Origin: an uncultured Saccharospirillaceae bacterium
GTDB taxonomy: Bacteria; Pseudomonadota; Gammaproteobacteria; Pseudomonadales; Oceanobacteraceae
DNA length: 64,000 nucleotides
Reading direction: 5' to 3'
NCBI GenBank assembly: GCA_947503895.1
Contig: CANNFT010000001.1
Span: forward strand, 62,001-126,000
Shown in pieces: positions 26,581-35,743 of the stretch. How positions within the stretch are numbered: the stretch's first letter is position 1; the number at the start of each line of letters is the position of its first letter. Position numbers and translations under genes: made by a program. The notes beneath the pieces are model-generated. The model worked only from the letters and a program-made list of their open reading frames with translations, had not been told where the DNA came from and did not search any database.

Positions 26581-28896
26581 TTACTTGGCTTCGCCTTGAA
26601 TGCTGAGATTGCTGAAACTGCTATAGGCGTAAACGCCTACATGCCATGTGCCAGTAGATGGGTTGTTAATACTGCAGGTCTCGTTACTGGTTGAGCTGTA
26701 TGAGCGACATTCAAAATTACTGGTGGTGGGATTACTTCCTTTGCGGATATACAAATCGGCGTCACCATTGCTGCCTGTCATCGTAACATCTATGGATGAC
26801 ATGCCGCTGGTGACTTCAAGGGTGTAATACTTCCATTGCTTATTGCCGAGGGAGACGCCACTGTCCTCAAAGGATGAAGTGCCTCCGGTTGAGGTTTCGA
26901 ACTTTGCTACGAGTTGATAGTTGGAAATCGCTGCGTACGCTCTGAGCATGACGTAGTAACGACCTGCTTCAGGTGATGCAAACGTGCAGTTTTCAGTTCC
27001 GCTTCCGGAGAATGGTCGGCAGTCATAATCGTTTTGCGTTGGCTCACTGCCAAAGCGAACATATAAGTCGAGGTCGCCACTGCCACCGCTCGTGTCAAAG
27101 GTAAGGTTTTTAGCGCCTACTGGAATGTCGATAAAGTACTGGAATTCTGTGTTTTTGCTACCAGAAATACCGGTAATTGGAATACCAGACTGCATGCCTC
27201 CGCCTGTCTCAGTCGTGATAAACACCGTGGCCGATGTGGATGAGGAGGCACCTTCATTATCCGTCACGGTCAGTTGGGCTGTGTATTGACCAGCAGCACT
27301 ATAGGTGTGAGAAGGGTTTGCATTAATGCTGGTATTACCGTCACCAAAATTCCAAGCGAAGCTGGCGATGGTGCCATCTGAATCAGATGACCCCGTGCTG
27401 CTGAATTGAATCGCATCTCCTAGCTGTGCGCTGTAAGGTCCATTCGCGTTAGCGCTCGGGCGCTGGTTTCCTGTACCGCCACCATTAGCGTTCATGCCAT
27501 CCAATGTGGTTGCACCGGTATTCAGTGGATCAAGCCAGTTGCTCAAACGAGTGCTGTTGGTGTTGCCGCCGGACCAAGACACGTTTAACCAGCCGTACCA
27601 ATCGGAAGAATCGTTCCCGCAGGCTGCATAGCCGCCGTGCAGCTGGCCGACGATGCGCTTATTTTGATCAAACAGAGGAGAGCCTGATGAGCCGCCTTCT
27701 GTCGTGCCCAGATCCCAGTCTGCTACGCGTAAATGGGTGCCGTTGCCTGGCGAGCTATTGTTGAGGTAAGAGGTGACGGTGACTGGAGCATTTTCAAAGC
27801 TGATTCTTTTCTCTTCCACAGCGGGGTGGTGAATGGCAACAGCGCTGGTAGCCAGCGTAGTGCTGGCATTCCAGCCAGCTAGGTAAACATTATGAGCTGG
27901 ATCAAAGGGGTCATCTAGCTCAAGTAAGGTCATGTCTGAAGCGCTGTAGCTCGCCCTAAAAATTGCGCCCGAATTGAATTGAGATAAGGTCCCATCACCC
28001 GCGCTACCGCTCGATGAGCTTCCTGGTGTGCGGCAAGTACTGTTTTCATAATTCCAATAAGTTACAAGTGATGCTGCATTTCCGCTCGTGATGCCACAGT
28101 GGTCTGCGGTTAAGAAGTAAGGCGTGCCATCGTTTGCTGTGTTGTTGATAGCGCTACCGGTGCACAGCATGGTGCCGCTTCGGCTCATGGCCGCAACAGA
28201 ACGAATCTGGTCGCGCCATCCGTCGCCATTGGGGCAGGCAACATCAACGTTGCAGGAACCCGACATGGCTTCGAATGTACGCATAACGTCCCCCATATTT
28301 TCTCCCATATAACCGTGGTTGACGGAGGCCACTTCAAGTTTCAGTTCGCTTAATCTATCGCTGGGAATGTTTACTTCTAATATGATTTCGTCACCTTTGA
28401 CCATAGGTGTCCAAAGCTGTCCGTGTGCATCGTTATCTGCTGCTGTGAATGCACGAATACGCTCAAGTCTATCCGATGAATAGATGTGGAGTGCACCGCC
28501 TTCTGGCATATGGAATTGGCTAAAGCCTAAGTTTAGAGATAGTGCGCCCTCTGATACGATGCGCGTTCGCCAAATCAGTATGTCAGTGGATGTGTTATTC
28601 AAACTTTGGGTGACGGACTCCCACTGGTTGGTAGGTTTAATGGATGTCAGTTGCGCTTCTGCGAATTGAAACAATGGCGCATCAAGATGGCTAGAGCTTA
28701 GCGATTGCATTCGCAATGTGGCGTCTCTGCGTCTCAATGCATCATTGTCTAAAAAGTCCATTTTATGTTCAGAGATTTGAGCGGACACGTTATCTGAAGT
28801 AAATGACAAGGGGGTATTTAAATTGTTTGCAAGCGCGCTTGCGCTACTAAGTCCCAGCAATAGGACTGCAGCAGATTTATAGTTAAAGCGTTTCAT
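26581..28896 (-). CDS. Secreted trypsin-fold serine protease with PKD and two PPC domains
   Basis: A 771-aa exported protein with a signal peptide (1-23, cleavage near ALA-NN). Residues about 24-205 look like a propeptide. The peptidase domain (about 210-465) resembles lysyl endopeptidase (Achromobacter protease I). The triad is H266 (FLTADHCG), D321 (SASDMTLLEL) and S404 (GTTEGGSSGSPLF), with several cysteines. A PKD domain follows at about 475-560 (WNFGDGNTS). Two PPC-type C-terminal domains (about 575-665 and 680-765) share the pattern SGDLDLYVRFG / NGDADLYIRKG. PPC domains are often removed after export. Lys specificity is inferred from family only. Confidence 0.88.
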   Translation of the reverse strand: MKRFNYKSAAVLLLGLSSASALANNLNTPLSFTSDNVSAQISEHKMDFLDNDALRRRDATLRMQSLSSSHLDAPLFQFAEAQLTSIKPTNQWESVTQSLNNTSTDILIWRTRIVSEGALSLNLGFSQFHMPEGGALHIYSSDRLERIRAFTAADNDAHGQLWTPMVKGDEIILEVNIPSDRLSELKLEVASVNHGYMGENMGDVMRTFEAMSGSCNVDVACPNGDGWRDQIRSVAAMSRSGTMLCTGSAINNTANDGTPYFLTADHCGITSGNAASLVTYWNYENSTCRTPGSSSSGSAGDGTLSQFNSGAIFRASYSASDMTLLELDDPFDPAHNVYLAGWNASTTLATSAVAIHHPAVEEKRISFENAPVTVTSYLNNSSPGNGTHLRVADWDLGTTEGGSSGSPLFDQNKRIVGQLHGGYAACGNDSSDWYGWLNVSWSGGNTNSTRLSNWLDPLNTGATTLDGMNANGGGTGNQRPSANANGPYSAQLGDAIQFSSTGSSDSDGTIASFAWNFGDGNTSINANPSHTYSAAGQYTAQLTVTDNEGASSSTSATVFITTETGGGMQSGIPITGISGSKNTEFQYFIDIPVGAKNLTFDTSGGSGDLDLYVRFGSEPTQNDYDCRPFSGSGTENCTFASPEAGRYYVMLRAYAAISNYQLVAKFETSTGGTSSFEDSGVSLGNKQWKYYTLEVTSGMSSIDVTMTGSNGDADLYIRKGSNPTTSNFECRSYSSTSNETCSINNPSTGTWHVGVYAYSSFSNLSIQGEAK

Positions 28897-29475
28897 TGGT
28901 GCCTCGAGTACTGATTATTATTGTTAGCGGTGTAGTACTAGCTCCGATTTTTTTCACGCTCTGAAAAAATAGGCGGAATACCTTCAGCGGGCGCATAAAA
29001 CAAAAAATCTGTTTGGTCTCTACGATTAAGTGCATATGTCAAGATGATTGACCTCGACACACCTCTATCTAATCCATAACTTCCCTATTAATTGCAATTA
29101 AATGACGGAAAGAAAAAAGTTGATCTGTTTCGAGGAAATGGCACTCATTAGCAGGTCTGAGTCGATATAAGTTAATTCATAAATGCAAAATTATTAGACG
29201 AATAGGAGTCAAGATGGCATTCGGTTAGTCATGAATTTCATATGTCGCACTGTAAAGCTGCATATGTGTAAATTATTAGCTACATAATTTTCGACATGTA
29301 TGAGCATTGAGATTTTAATAAATGGGTCGACTTTCGACACAATACTAGAAACAACTAAAAGAATATGAAAAAAGGGCGGTGTGAGCGGCAAGGTGCGCCG
29401 ACTTGAACGGGGAGAAAGTTATATGAAACGTAATATGTTCAAGTCGTGCATAAGTGAATTATTTTAATGTTAGAT
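28897..29475 (-). other. Long intergenic region upstream of the protease gene
   Basis: About 580 nt, AT-rich, with no supported ORF. A 60-codon minus-strand frame at 29209-29391 has neither a ribosome site nor a recognisable product. An A/T-rich hairpin (TTTTTTCA near 28949 with TGAAAAAA near 28962) lies in the presumed 5' leader of the protease gene. Nothing else stands out. Confidence 0.5.
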
Positions 29476-30447
29476 CTAGCGAGCGTCACATTTTGATCGC
29501 CAGAAATCCAAGCCTTGCGCATTTAATAGTGCATCTGTATCAAGAATCTTTCGTTGTTCCGTTGCTGGCAGTCGACAGCCATGCTCTTTGAGTTTGATTA
29601 AGAGTGAGTCTAGAATTTTCTGATGCAACTCTTCAATTCGTGATTGGCCTGGCAAGCTTTCGCTGGCCATTGTCAACTCCACAAGTTGATCAATTTGTTG
29701 CTCTAGTTTTCCTGCAAGGACTTCTGCATTGGTGACGACGCCAAAGTGCGTGAGGTACATTTTCTTTGGCTGGTGTTGTATCAACTTTTTGAGTGATTGC
29801 TTCAGGGCAACAGGATCAAATTGAACAGGGGTTGTCGTGGGCATGATAAACGGGCCTTTGTCTGTCGTCAGTTCTTCGTAGGCCAGCCCGAAGGTGTCGC
29901 CGGTAAAAAAACCATTACTCATAGAGTCGTGAATGCAAAAATGGTGTCGGGCATGTCCGGGGGTATCGAGAAACAATAATTTTCGTGCGCCCAGCGTCAG
30001 GCACTCTCCGTCGTTAGGCGAAATCATGCGCTCTTGAGGTATGGGAATCAGGTCACCGTAAGTTTTCTTGAACTCTTCTTCCCCGTACACGGCAGTAGCA
30101 CCTGCTTGCAATTTATCTGGGCTAGCCATGTGTCGAGCGCCAAGGGCATGCACGACCAGCGTTGCGTTGGGTAAATTCTGCATGAGCGCGCCTGCACCAC
30201 CAGCATGATCAAGGTGGACGTGTGTAACAATCACGTATTTTACGTGCTCTGGGGCGATGCCTTTCGCATCGAGTAATTGGAGAATCGGGTCGACAGTGTC
30301 TTTGGTGCCGGTTTCGATGATCGCCACTTCGTGATGATCTTCAATGAGATAGCAGGCGGCCATACACGGGCGCTGAAAACCTGTATCGAGTAAAGTAATG
30401 CCGTTATCGAGACTTCTTGATGTATTCATTGCGTTGGGTGGAGTCAT
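29476..30447 (-). CDS. MBL-fold metallo-hydrolase
   Basis: A metallo-beta-lactamase-fold protein of about 323 aa. The zinc motif is VTHVHLDHAGGAG, and later ligands lie in LFLDTPGHARHHFCIHD and FFTGDTFGLAYEE. The C-terminal 110 residues are helical. Family members hydrolyse esters, thioesters or phosphodiesters; the substrate is not evident. The frame extends to 30519, but ATG 30447 (MTPPNAMNTS) or 30429 (MNTSRSL) is more likely, because homology begins at NGITLLDTGFQRPCMAACYLI. No strong ribosome site is seen at any candidate. Confidence 0.8.
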   Translation of the reverse strand: MTPPNAMNTSRSLDNGITLLDTGFQRPCMAACYLIEDHHEVAIIETGTKDTVDPILQLLDAKGIAPEHVKYVIVTHVHLDHAGGAGALMQNLPNATLVVHALGARHMASPDKLQAGATAVYGEEEFKKTYGDLIPIPQERMISPNDGECLTLGARKLLFLDTPGHARHHFCIHDSMSNGFFTGDTFGLAYEELTTDKGPFIMPTTTPVQFDPVALKQSLKKLIQHQPKKMYLTHFGVVTNAEVLAGKLEQQIDQLVELTMASESLPGQSRIEELHQKILDSLLIKLKEHGCRLPATEQRKILDTDALLNAQGLDFWRSKCDAR

Positions 30448-30666
30448 TTTGGTTTTGAGTCTTATTTTTATGTTGGAGTGAAATATATCGAACTGTAGGC
30501 TTGCTGCCCATGGCGACAAACGTGCCGAGACCTCTATTCATCACAATTATGTCTATGATAACCCATAGCGGCGTTCGTCATGGTAATTTCCTGATACAAT
30601 CGCCCCATATGGTCGGCCAACAGCGCCACCTCACAAAACGAATTGATTGATATTGGTAGCACGTAC

Positions 30667-31218
30667 ATGAATGTTCCTGAGCAGTATAAAGACTCTGTAG
30701 ATTCACTGAAAAATGGTGGGTTTGAAATTGGCAGCACTTGGTATCACGGTACAACATCTGGTCTGTTGCCCAATATTCAGTCTAAAGGCTTGGTCGGATC
30801 TGGTGATGTTGACTTTAATGCAGCAACGGCGAAAGCGATGAAAACGATCGGAGCCGAATTTACTGAGAGTAAAGATCCCATTTTTCTAACCCCTTCAAAA
30901 GAGATGGCGTATTTCTGGGCGCAGGAGAAAACGAATGTTCGTAATCAGCGCTTTGGTGGTGACGAAAAACCGGTTGTACTAGAAGTATCCTTGCCAGAAA
31001 CACTACAAGCCAGTGTTCATCCTGATGTGGGGGCGGCAGCCATGTTCATGACGGGTGAGCATCAGTATTTGACGCAATTAGATGCCTATTATGTTGCGCG
31101 AGGTGTGACATTGAAAGATTCATCAGGTAGTGGCTGGAACAGGGAGAGTTATCTCACCCAATTTGGATTGGCCTACCTTGATCACACCATTCCCCCGGAG
31201 AGTGTTAAGGCCATTTAA
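30667..31218 (+). CDS. Putative ADP-ribosyltransferase-fold protein
   Basis: A 183-aa soluble protein that I cannot place in a named family. Its layout recalls small ART-fold proteins: WYHGTTSGLLPNIQSKGL near the N-terminus (the YHGT strand-helix start), DPIFLTPSKEMAYFWAQE in the middle (the Y/S-x-A region), and a terminal IPPESVKAI strand. The H-Y-E triad cannot be assigned with certainty; H27 (numbered from 30667) would be the first member. An in-frame codon at 30643 gives a longer frame, but ATG 30667 is a reasonable start. It stands alone, divergent from the MBL gene, with no partner immunity gene visible. Confidence 0.5.
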   Translation: MNVPEQYKDSVDSLKNGGFEIGSTWYHGTTSGLLPNIQSKGLVGSGDVDFNAATAKAMKTIGAEFTESKDPIFLTPSKEMAYFWAQEKTNVRNQRFGGDEKPVVLEVSLPETLQASVHPDVGAAAMFMTGEHQYLTQLDAYYVARGVTLKDSSGSGWNRESYLTQFGLAYLDHTIPPESVKAI

Positions 31219-31240
31219 TGTTGAATTGGATGGTTTTACT

Positions 31241-31270
31241 TAATGCTTGATGTGTGCACATCAAGCATTA
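31241..31270. terminator. Perfect 13-bp hairpin between convergent genes
   Basis: TAATGCTTGATGT (31241-31253) pairs perfectly with ACATCAAGCATTA (31258-31270) around a GTGC loop. It lies 22 nt past the plus-strand stop and overlaps the stop codon of the minus-strand gene. There is no U-run on either side, so it may terminate weakly or protect 3' ends. Confidence 0.55.
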
Positions 31271-31495
31271 TAAGACGGGGGAGAGCGCCGAATGATGTGG
31301 CTGCGGACCTTGGCTGACGATAAATACTTGGCTTGCAGAGTGAGCTTGATGGGCATGAGTTGAATCATTCTTGCCAATGAGATTTATACTTGCAGCGGCT
31401 ACATATGAAGCCATGAGGCCTGCTGCAATCGCTAGAAAGATCTCTGCGCTGGTGAGCCAGCTGTTGGTGCTCCACTGAGCAATTTCCTTTCCCAT
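31268..31495 (-). CDS. Small single-pass membrane protein
   Basis: A 75-aa protein starting at ATG 31495 (GAGAG 9 nt upstream). It has one membrane helix at about residues 18-42 (AEIFLAIAAGLMASYVAAAS). The C-terminal tail is His- and Ser-rich (NDSTHAHQAHSAS, QGPQPHHSAL). I do not recognise it. The 296 nt upstream, to the deacetylase gene, show no other gene. Confidence 0.45.
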   Translation of the reverse strand: MGKEIAQWSTNSWLTSAEIFLAIAAGLMASYVAAASINLIGKNDSTHAHQAHSASQVFIVSQGPQPHHSALSPVL

Positions 31496-31791
31496 GTATT
31501 GTGACTCTCTCACTCACCTATAATGCCGTAGTGTGTGTTCAACTACGTCTTATCTCTATCTGAATTAAGTAGCGCATTGTATCCATTATGTATTGGTATG
31601 TAGCGAATCGTTTCTGATCGGTCTGTCGAATTGGGCAGGTAAGGAAGATTGTGTGAGATTCGTGCAATTGAGTGAGCGGGTAGTGGGTAGGCGAATTTCG
31701 TTATCGAATTGGTCGTCACCAGTCCTAAAGATTCAAGGCGCTGTTTTAGCGTGATCAGCTCACGTTCATTTGCTGAATTCTTCGTAGCTTG

Positions 31792-32718
31792 TTACGTTTC
31801 CAGCAGTCCTTGTATGTGTATGTGAGCAGAATCGGCTAGGCCCTCAAGGTCGTAGCCACCTTCCAATATTGAAACGACTCGATGTTGTGTATATTGCCGC
31901 GCTAAATCTGTCACCATTTGCGTCAGCCAATAAAAGTCGCTGGTTTCCAGATTCAATCCTCCCAGTGGGTCGTTCTTATGTCCATCGAACCCAGCCGACA
32001 GCAGTATAAGCTCGGGCTTAAAATTTGCCGTGGCTTTCAAGACTGCCTCTTCGACCAGTTTTCGATATTGAATGCTGTTTGATTCCGCAGGGATGGGTAA
32101 ATTCACGATATTGTCGAAATCGCTTTGCCAGTGGCTAAACGGGTAGAAAGGGTGTTGGAAGCTACTGATGACCAAAACATCGTCACGCCCCTGAAATGCT
32201 TCTATGGTTCCATTACCTTGATGGACATCAAAATCAAAGATCAAAACTCGATTGAGACCATGAGCCGTTAAAGCGTGCTCTGCTGCGAGGGCAATATTGT
32301 TAATAAAGCAAAAGCCCATGGTTTTTCTGGGCTCTGCATGATGGCCGGGCGGTCTGACAGAACAAAAGGCACGCGTATATTGCCCACCCATGACGGCATC
32401 AACTGCTTGTAAGCTGGCACCAGCGGCTTCCTCAATGGCGATAAGTGAATCATGAGAAAGCGTGGTGTCCACATCGGCATATATCAGCCCTTTCGCAGGC
32501 GTCATCTGGTAGAGTTGATCAATGTAGCCTGGTGTGTGCACAGACGAAAAAAGGGCCTTGTTACCTCTTTGTGTAAACGCATGATCAATGTCTAACCACA
32601 AACCTGTTTGCCGCATGCGTGTCTCAATCGCCAAAACGCGAAGTGGGCTCTCGGGATGATTGGCAGGGACGGAATGCTGATCGTAATGTGGATGTTGGAT
32701 ATATAAGGTAGATGACAT
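31792..32718 (-). CDS. Histone-deacetylase family (class II-like) amidohydrolase
   Basis: A 308-aa zinc deacetylase of the bacterial HDAC/AcuC/acetylpolyamine amidohydrolase superfamily. The active-site His pair is H126-H127 in RPPGHHAEP. Predicted zinc ligands are D164 and H166 (FDFDVHQGNGT) and D245 (SAGFDGHKNDP). LEGGYDLEGLADS near the C-terminus carries the family's catalytic-Tyr region. It removes acetyl groups from lysine side chains or small amides; the substrate is not established. It is divergent from the PatZ-type acetyltransferase gene, with 79 nt between starts, which suggests a functional link. Confidence 0.9.
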   Translation of the reverse strand: MSSTLYIQHPHYDQHSVPANHPESPLRVLAIETRMRQTGLWLDIDHAFTQRGNKALFSSVHTPGYIDQLYQMTPAKGLIYADVDTTLSHDSLIAIEEAAGASLQAVDAVMGGQYTRAFCSVRPPGHHAEPRKTMGFCFINNIALAAEHALTAHGLNRVLIFDFDVHQGNGTIEAFQGRDDVLVISSFQHPFYPFSHWQSDFDNIVNLPIPAESNSIQYRKLVEEAVLKATANFKPELILLSAGFDGHKNDPLGGLNLETSDFYWLTQMVTDLARQYTQHRVVSILEGGYDLEGLADSAHIHIQGLLET

Positions 32719-32729
32719 TCATTAATAAC

Positions 32730-32758
32730 TTGAGCACAAAGCTAGAAGTCTATATAAC
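32730..32758 (+). promoter_or_regulatory. Candidate promoter of the acetyltransferase gene
   Basis: TTGAGC (32730-32735), 17-bp spacer, TATAAC (32753-32758), 39 nt before the ATG. The match is moderate and judged by eye. The region must also hold the deacetylase promoter on the other strand. Confidence 0.35.
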
Positions 32759-32797
32759 TCAAATCATGCATTTAAGACACCTTTTTATTAGAGATTT

Positions 32798-35542
32798 ATG
32801 GGTACTCGTTGGTTAGAACATTTTTTTGAGCCCACCAAAGTTGCGGTGATCGGCGCTTCTGAGCGCACGAATAGTATGGGTGGTGCTGTCATCAAGAACT
32901 TAAAGTCATCGGGCTTTAAGGGCAAAATTTATGCGGTAAACGTCAAGCGTTACCGTGAGGTGCACGGCGTCCCCTGTATTTCGCGAATTGGCCGGCTTCC
33001 ACAGGATGTGAACTTGGCGATTATTTGCACGCCTGCTTATACCATTGAAAAAATCATTAAGCAGCTTGGCCGACGTGGAATCAAAGCGGTGTTAATTCTA
33101 ACCGGTGGTATTTCGCGTAAACGTGCAGAGCAATTTAGGCCAGCCAATCATCCACTCAAGAAACTTGCACGAGAACACGGCGTTCGCATTATGGGGCCAG
33201 ATTGCCTCGGTGTGCTGGTGCCCGATCTCAATCTAAATGCCAGTTATAGCCATATCAACGCACTTTCCGGCAAGGTTGCCTATATCGGTCAGTCCGGTAC
33301 ATTAGCGTCGGCATTGCTCGACTGGGCTCATGCGCGAGGCATTGGCTTTTCTCACTTCTTAACCTTAGGTAATAGCGCAGACGTCAGTATTCCAGACTGC
33401 GTTGATTATTTAAGCAGTCAACGACAAGTGAAAGCGATCATGCTGCACCTAGAGCACATCAATGATGCTCCGACTTTTGTCCGTGCCGTTAGAAATGCGT
33501 CGCGCGGCAAATTGGTGCTCGCTATTAAAAGTAGCCGCTTTCCGGCATCTCAAGAGATACCAGAGGCTGTGCCCCCAGGGTTACGCCATAAAGACATGGT
33601 GTATGAGTCCATACTGTTACGGGCAGGTGTATTGCGTGTAGACAGTACAGAGGAAATGTTTGAGTCGGTTGAGTCATTGACCCGCATGAAACCATTGCGA
33701 GGCGAGCGCTTGGCAATCGTCGCGAATGGAATGGGGGCAGCTATATTGGCGGTAGATCGACTCATGCATGAAGGCGGGCGACTCGCCCAACTGAGTAATG
33801 AAGGCATCTACAAACTGTCGAAGATATTGCCAAGCTATTGGTCGCGAGCAAACCCCATTGATTTACCGCCAGAGGCCAGTCCGGCAATATTCAAGCAGGT
33901 ACTTGAGGTGCTCGAAAGTGAAACGTCAGTCGACGCCATACTCGTTTTGCACTCGCCTAGCCCGGTTGTGCCCGGCCAAGATGTTGCAAATGTTGTGATC
34001 AATCACGCACGTTTTCATCAGAAAAACCTACTCACAAGTTGGATGGGCGGGGAGGGCGTGGACCGAGCGAGACATTTGTTTGACGATGCAGGCATTCCAA
34101 CTTATGACACCCCAGACAGAGCCATTAAAGCGTTTATGCATATGGTTCGTCATCAGCGAAATCAAGAGTTGCTGAGAGAAACGCCGTCTTCCTTGATGGA
34201 TGATTTCTCCATCGACAAAGTCGCGGGTGATCACATCTTAAAAAGGGTCATCAAAGATGCGCGTGATTATCTAACGGCTGAAGAAATTCATCAGCTTCTC
34301 ACTCATTACGGGTTCAATTGTGTTCACACGCAATTTATTCGCTCTGAAAAAGATGTCTCTAAGCTTGATACGGCATTCCCTGCAGCCATTAAGATCATCC
34401 ACCAGCATTACTGCCATCCATTTGCCTACGGCGATAATCCAAGGGATCGTTGGAGGGGTGTGGTGACGGGTATTCAAGATAAACAACAGCTAAAGCAGGC
34501 GATGCTTGAACTAAACACGCAGATCAAGAAGCGTTTTGCGAATACGAAGGTCCATGGCTATAGCATACAGCCCATGAGAAAAAGCATAGATGCCACTCAG
34601 TTTTCCATGGGTATCACCCGAGATGATGTATTTGGGCCGCTGATATTATTTGGTGGGGGCGGGGCTACTGCCAATATCATTGCAGATAGACATATAGAGT
34701 TTCCGCCCTTGAATGACGTGTTAGCTCGTCAGCTGATGGAGAAAACTCATATCTTTCGTGTCTTGAAAGAACGGAGTCGCCACTTGGAGAAAGATGTGGC
34801 TGAGCTCAGTCAGATGCTCATACGCTTATCTCAGCTGGCGGTTGATCAACCAAGAATCAAAGGTGTGGAGTTGAATGTGCTGCTTCATCCAACAGATGGG
34901 GCTACCGTACTGGGTATGGCTGCGGATGTTGCTCGTCCGCATGTTTTATGTATCCGGCCTTACCCTGCCGAACTGGCTTCTATTCGTGCGCTTCGCAGTG
35001 GTCGCAAAGTCGTGCTGCGCCCAATACGAGGAGAGGATGAACCGGAGCTTAAAACATTCCATGAACAGTTAAGCCCTGAATCGCTGCGGTATCGCTTTTT
35101 CACCGCTCGACGACACTTCCGGCACCGTGAGTTAGCACAATTTGCACAGATTGATTACTGGCAAGAGATGGCTTTTGTCGCCATTGATGAGGCTGATACC
35201 ACAAACGGCATTCACGGCGTGGTTCGAACGTGGACCGATGCCGATAAAGTGCAAGCTGAGTTTTCTGTCATTATCAGCGATGCCATGCAGGGTGAAGGAT
35301 TGGGGTATACACTCATGCAGAAGATGGTGGATTATTGTCGTGCTCAGGGTGTGCTTGAAATGATGGGGACCGTCTTGGCAGATAACCGGCCCATGCTAAA
35401 ATTGGCAGAAAAGTTAGGGTTTACAGTGACAAGATACGTTTCTGCTGAAGTTGTTGAAATTGTCTTGCCATTAAATGACCCGCAAGAGGACTGGCAAAGA
35501 TCGCGACTCAGTCGGCTTCATGAAGTGACTTCTGCTTATTGA
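32798..35542 (+). CDS. Bifunctional acyl-CoA synthetase (ADP-forming)-like / GNAT protein acetyltransferase, Pat/PatZ type
   Basis: A 914-aa protein with the PatZ (YfiQ) layout. A CoA-binding Rossmann domain (about 5-135, VAVIGASERTNSMGG) is followed by a succinyl-CoA-ligase-like region (about 150-460, AYIGQSGTLASALLDWA) and an ATP-grasp-like domain (about 485-715). A GNAT domain (about 735-895) has the acetyl-CoA loop in QGEGLGYTLMQKM and the late LADNRPMLKLAEKLGF motif. Such enzymes acetylate lysines of acetyl-CoA synthetase and other proteins. The synthetase part is usually inactive and acts as an acetyl-CoA sensor. The divergent deacetylase gene could reverse the reaction. Confidence 0.9.
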   Translation: MGTRWLEHFFEPTKVAVIGASERTNSMGGAVIKNLKSSGFKGKIYAVNVKRYREVHGVPCISRIGRLPQDVNLAIICTPAYTIEKIIKQLGRRGIKAVLILTGGISRKRAEQFRPANHPLKKLAREHGVRIMGPDCLGVLVPDLNLNASYSHINALSGKVAYIGQSGTLASALLDWAHARGIGFSHFLTLGNSADVSIPDCVDYLSSQRQVKAIMLHLEHINDAPTFVRAVRNASRGKLVLAIKSSRFPASQEIPEAVPPGLRHKDMVYESILLRAGVLRVDSTEEMFESVESLTRMKPLRGERLAIVANGMGAAILAVDRLMHEGGRLAQLSNEGIYKLSKILPSYWSRANPIDLPPEASPAIFKQVLEVLESETSVDAILVLHSPSPVVPGQDVANVVINHARFHQKNLLTSWMGGEGVDRARHLFDDAGIPTYDTPDRAIKAFMHMVRHQRNQELLRETPSSLMDDFSIDKVAGDHILKRVIKDARDYLTAEEIHQLLTHYGFNCVHTQFIRSEKDVSKLDTAFPAAIKIIHQHYCHPFAYGDNPRDRWRGVVTGIQDKQQLKQAMLELNTQIKKRFANTKVHGYSIQPMRKSIDATQFSMGITRDDVFGPLILFGGGGATANIIADRHIEFPPLNDVLARQLMEKTHIFRVLKERSRHLEKDVAELSQMLIRLSQLAVDQPRIKGVELNVLLHPTDGATVLGMAADVARPHVLCIRPYPAELASIRALRSGRKVVLRPIRGEDEPELKTFHEQLSPESLRYRFFTARRHFRHRELAQFAQIDYWQEMAFVAIDEADTTNGIHGVVRTWTDADKVQAEFSVIISDAMQGEGLGYTLMQKMVDYCRAQGVLEMMGTVLADNRPMLKLAEKLGFTVTRYVSAEVVEIVLPLNDPQEDWQRSRLSRLHEVTSAY

Positions 35543-35743
35543 GTCATGAGGCTTAAGTGTTTTTCCTACAGGCTAGGCGCAGAAGTACGGCAATGTAACG
35601 AAATGTAAAAATATTACTGGTCTATTGACGCTGCTTTGATAGCATAGGCGCCCACATTTTAGATGGCTAAGGGTTGGCTATGAATCTGTTAAATAGCATA
35701 CTCTCTGCCAGCCAAATATTTTCGACACTGGGGTAAATAAGTT

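Noticed and set aside
29209..29391. 60-aa minus-strand ORF upstream of the protease gene
   Set aside because: It lies in AT-rich intergenic DNA with no ribosome site, no motif and no neighbour in an operon.
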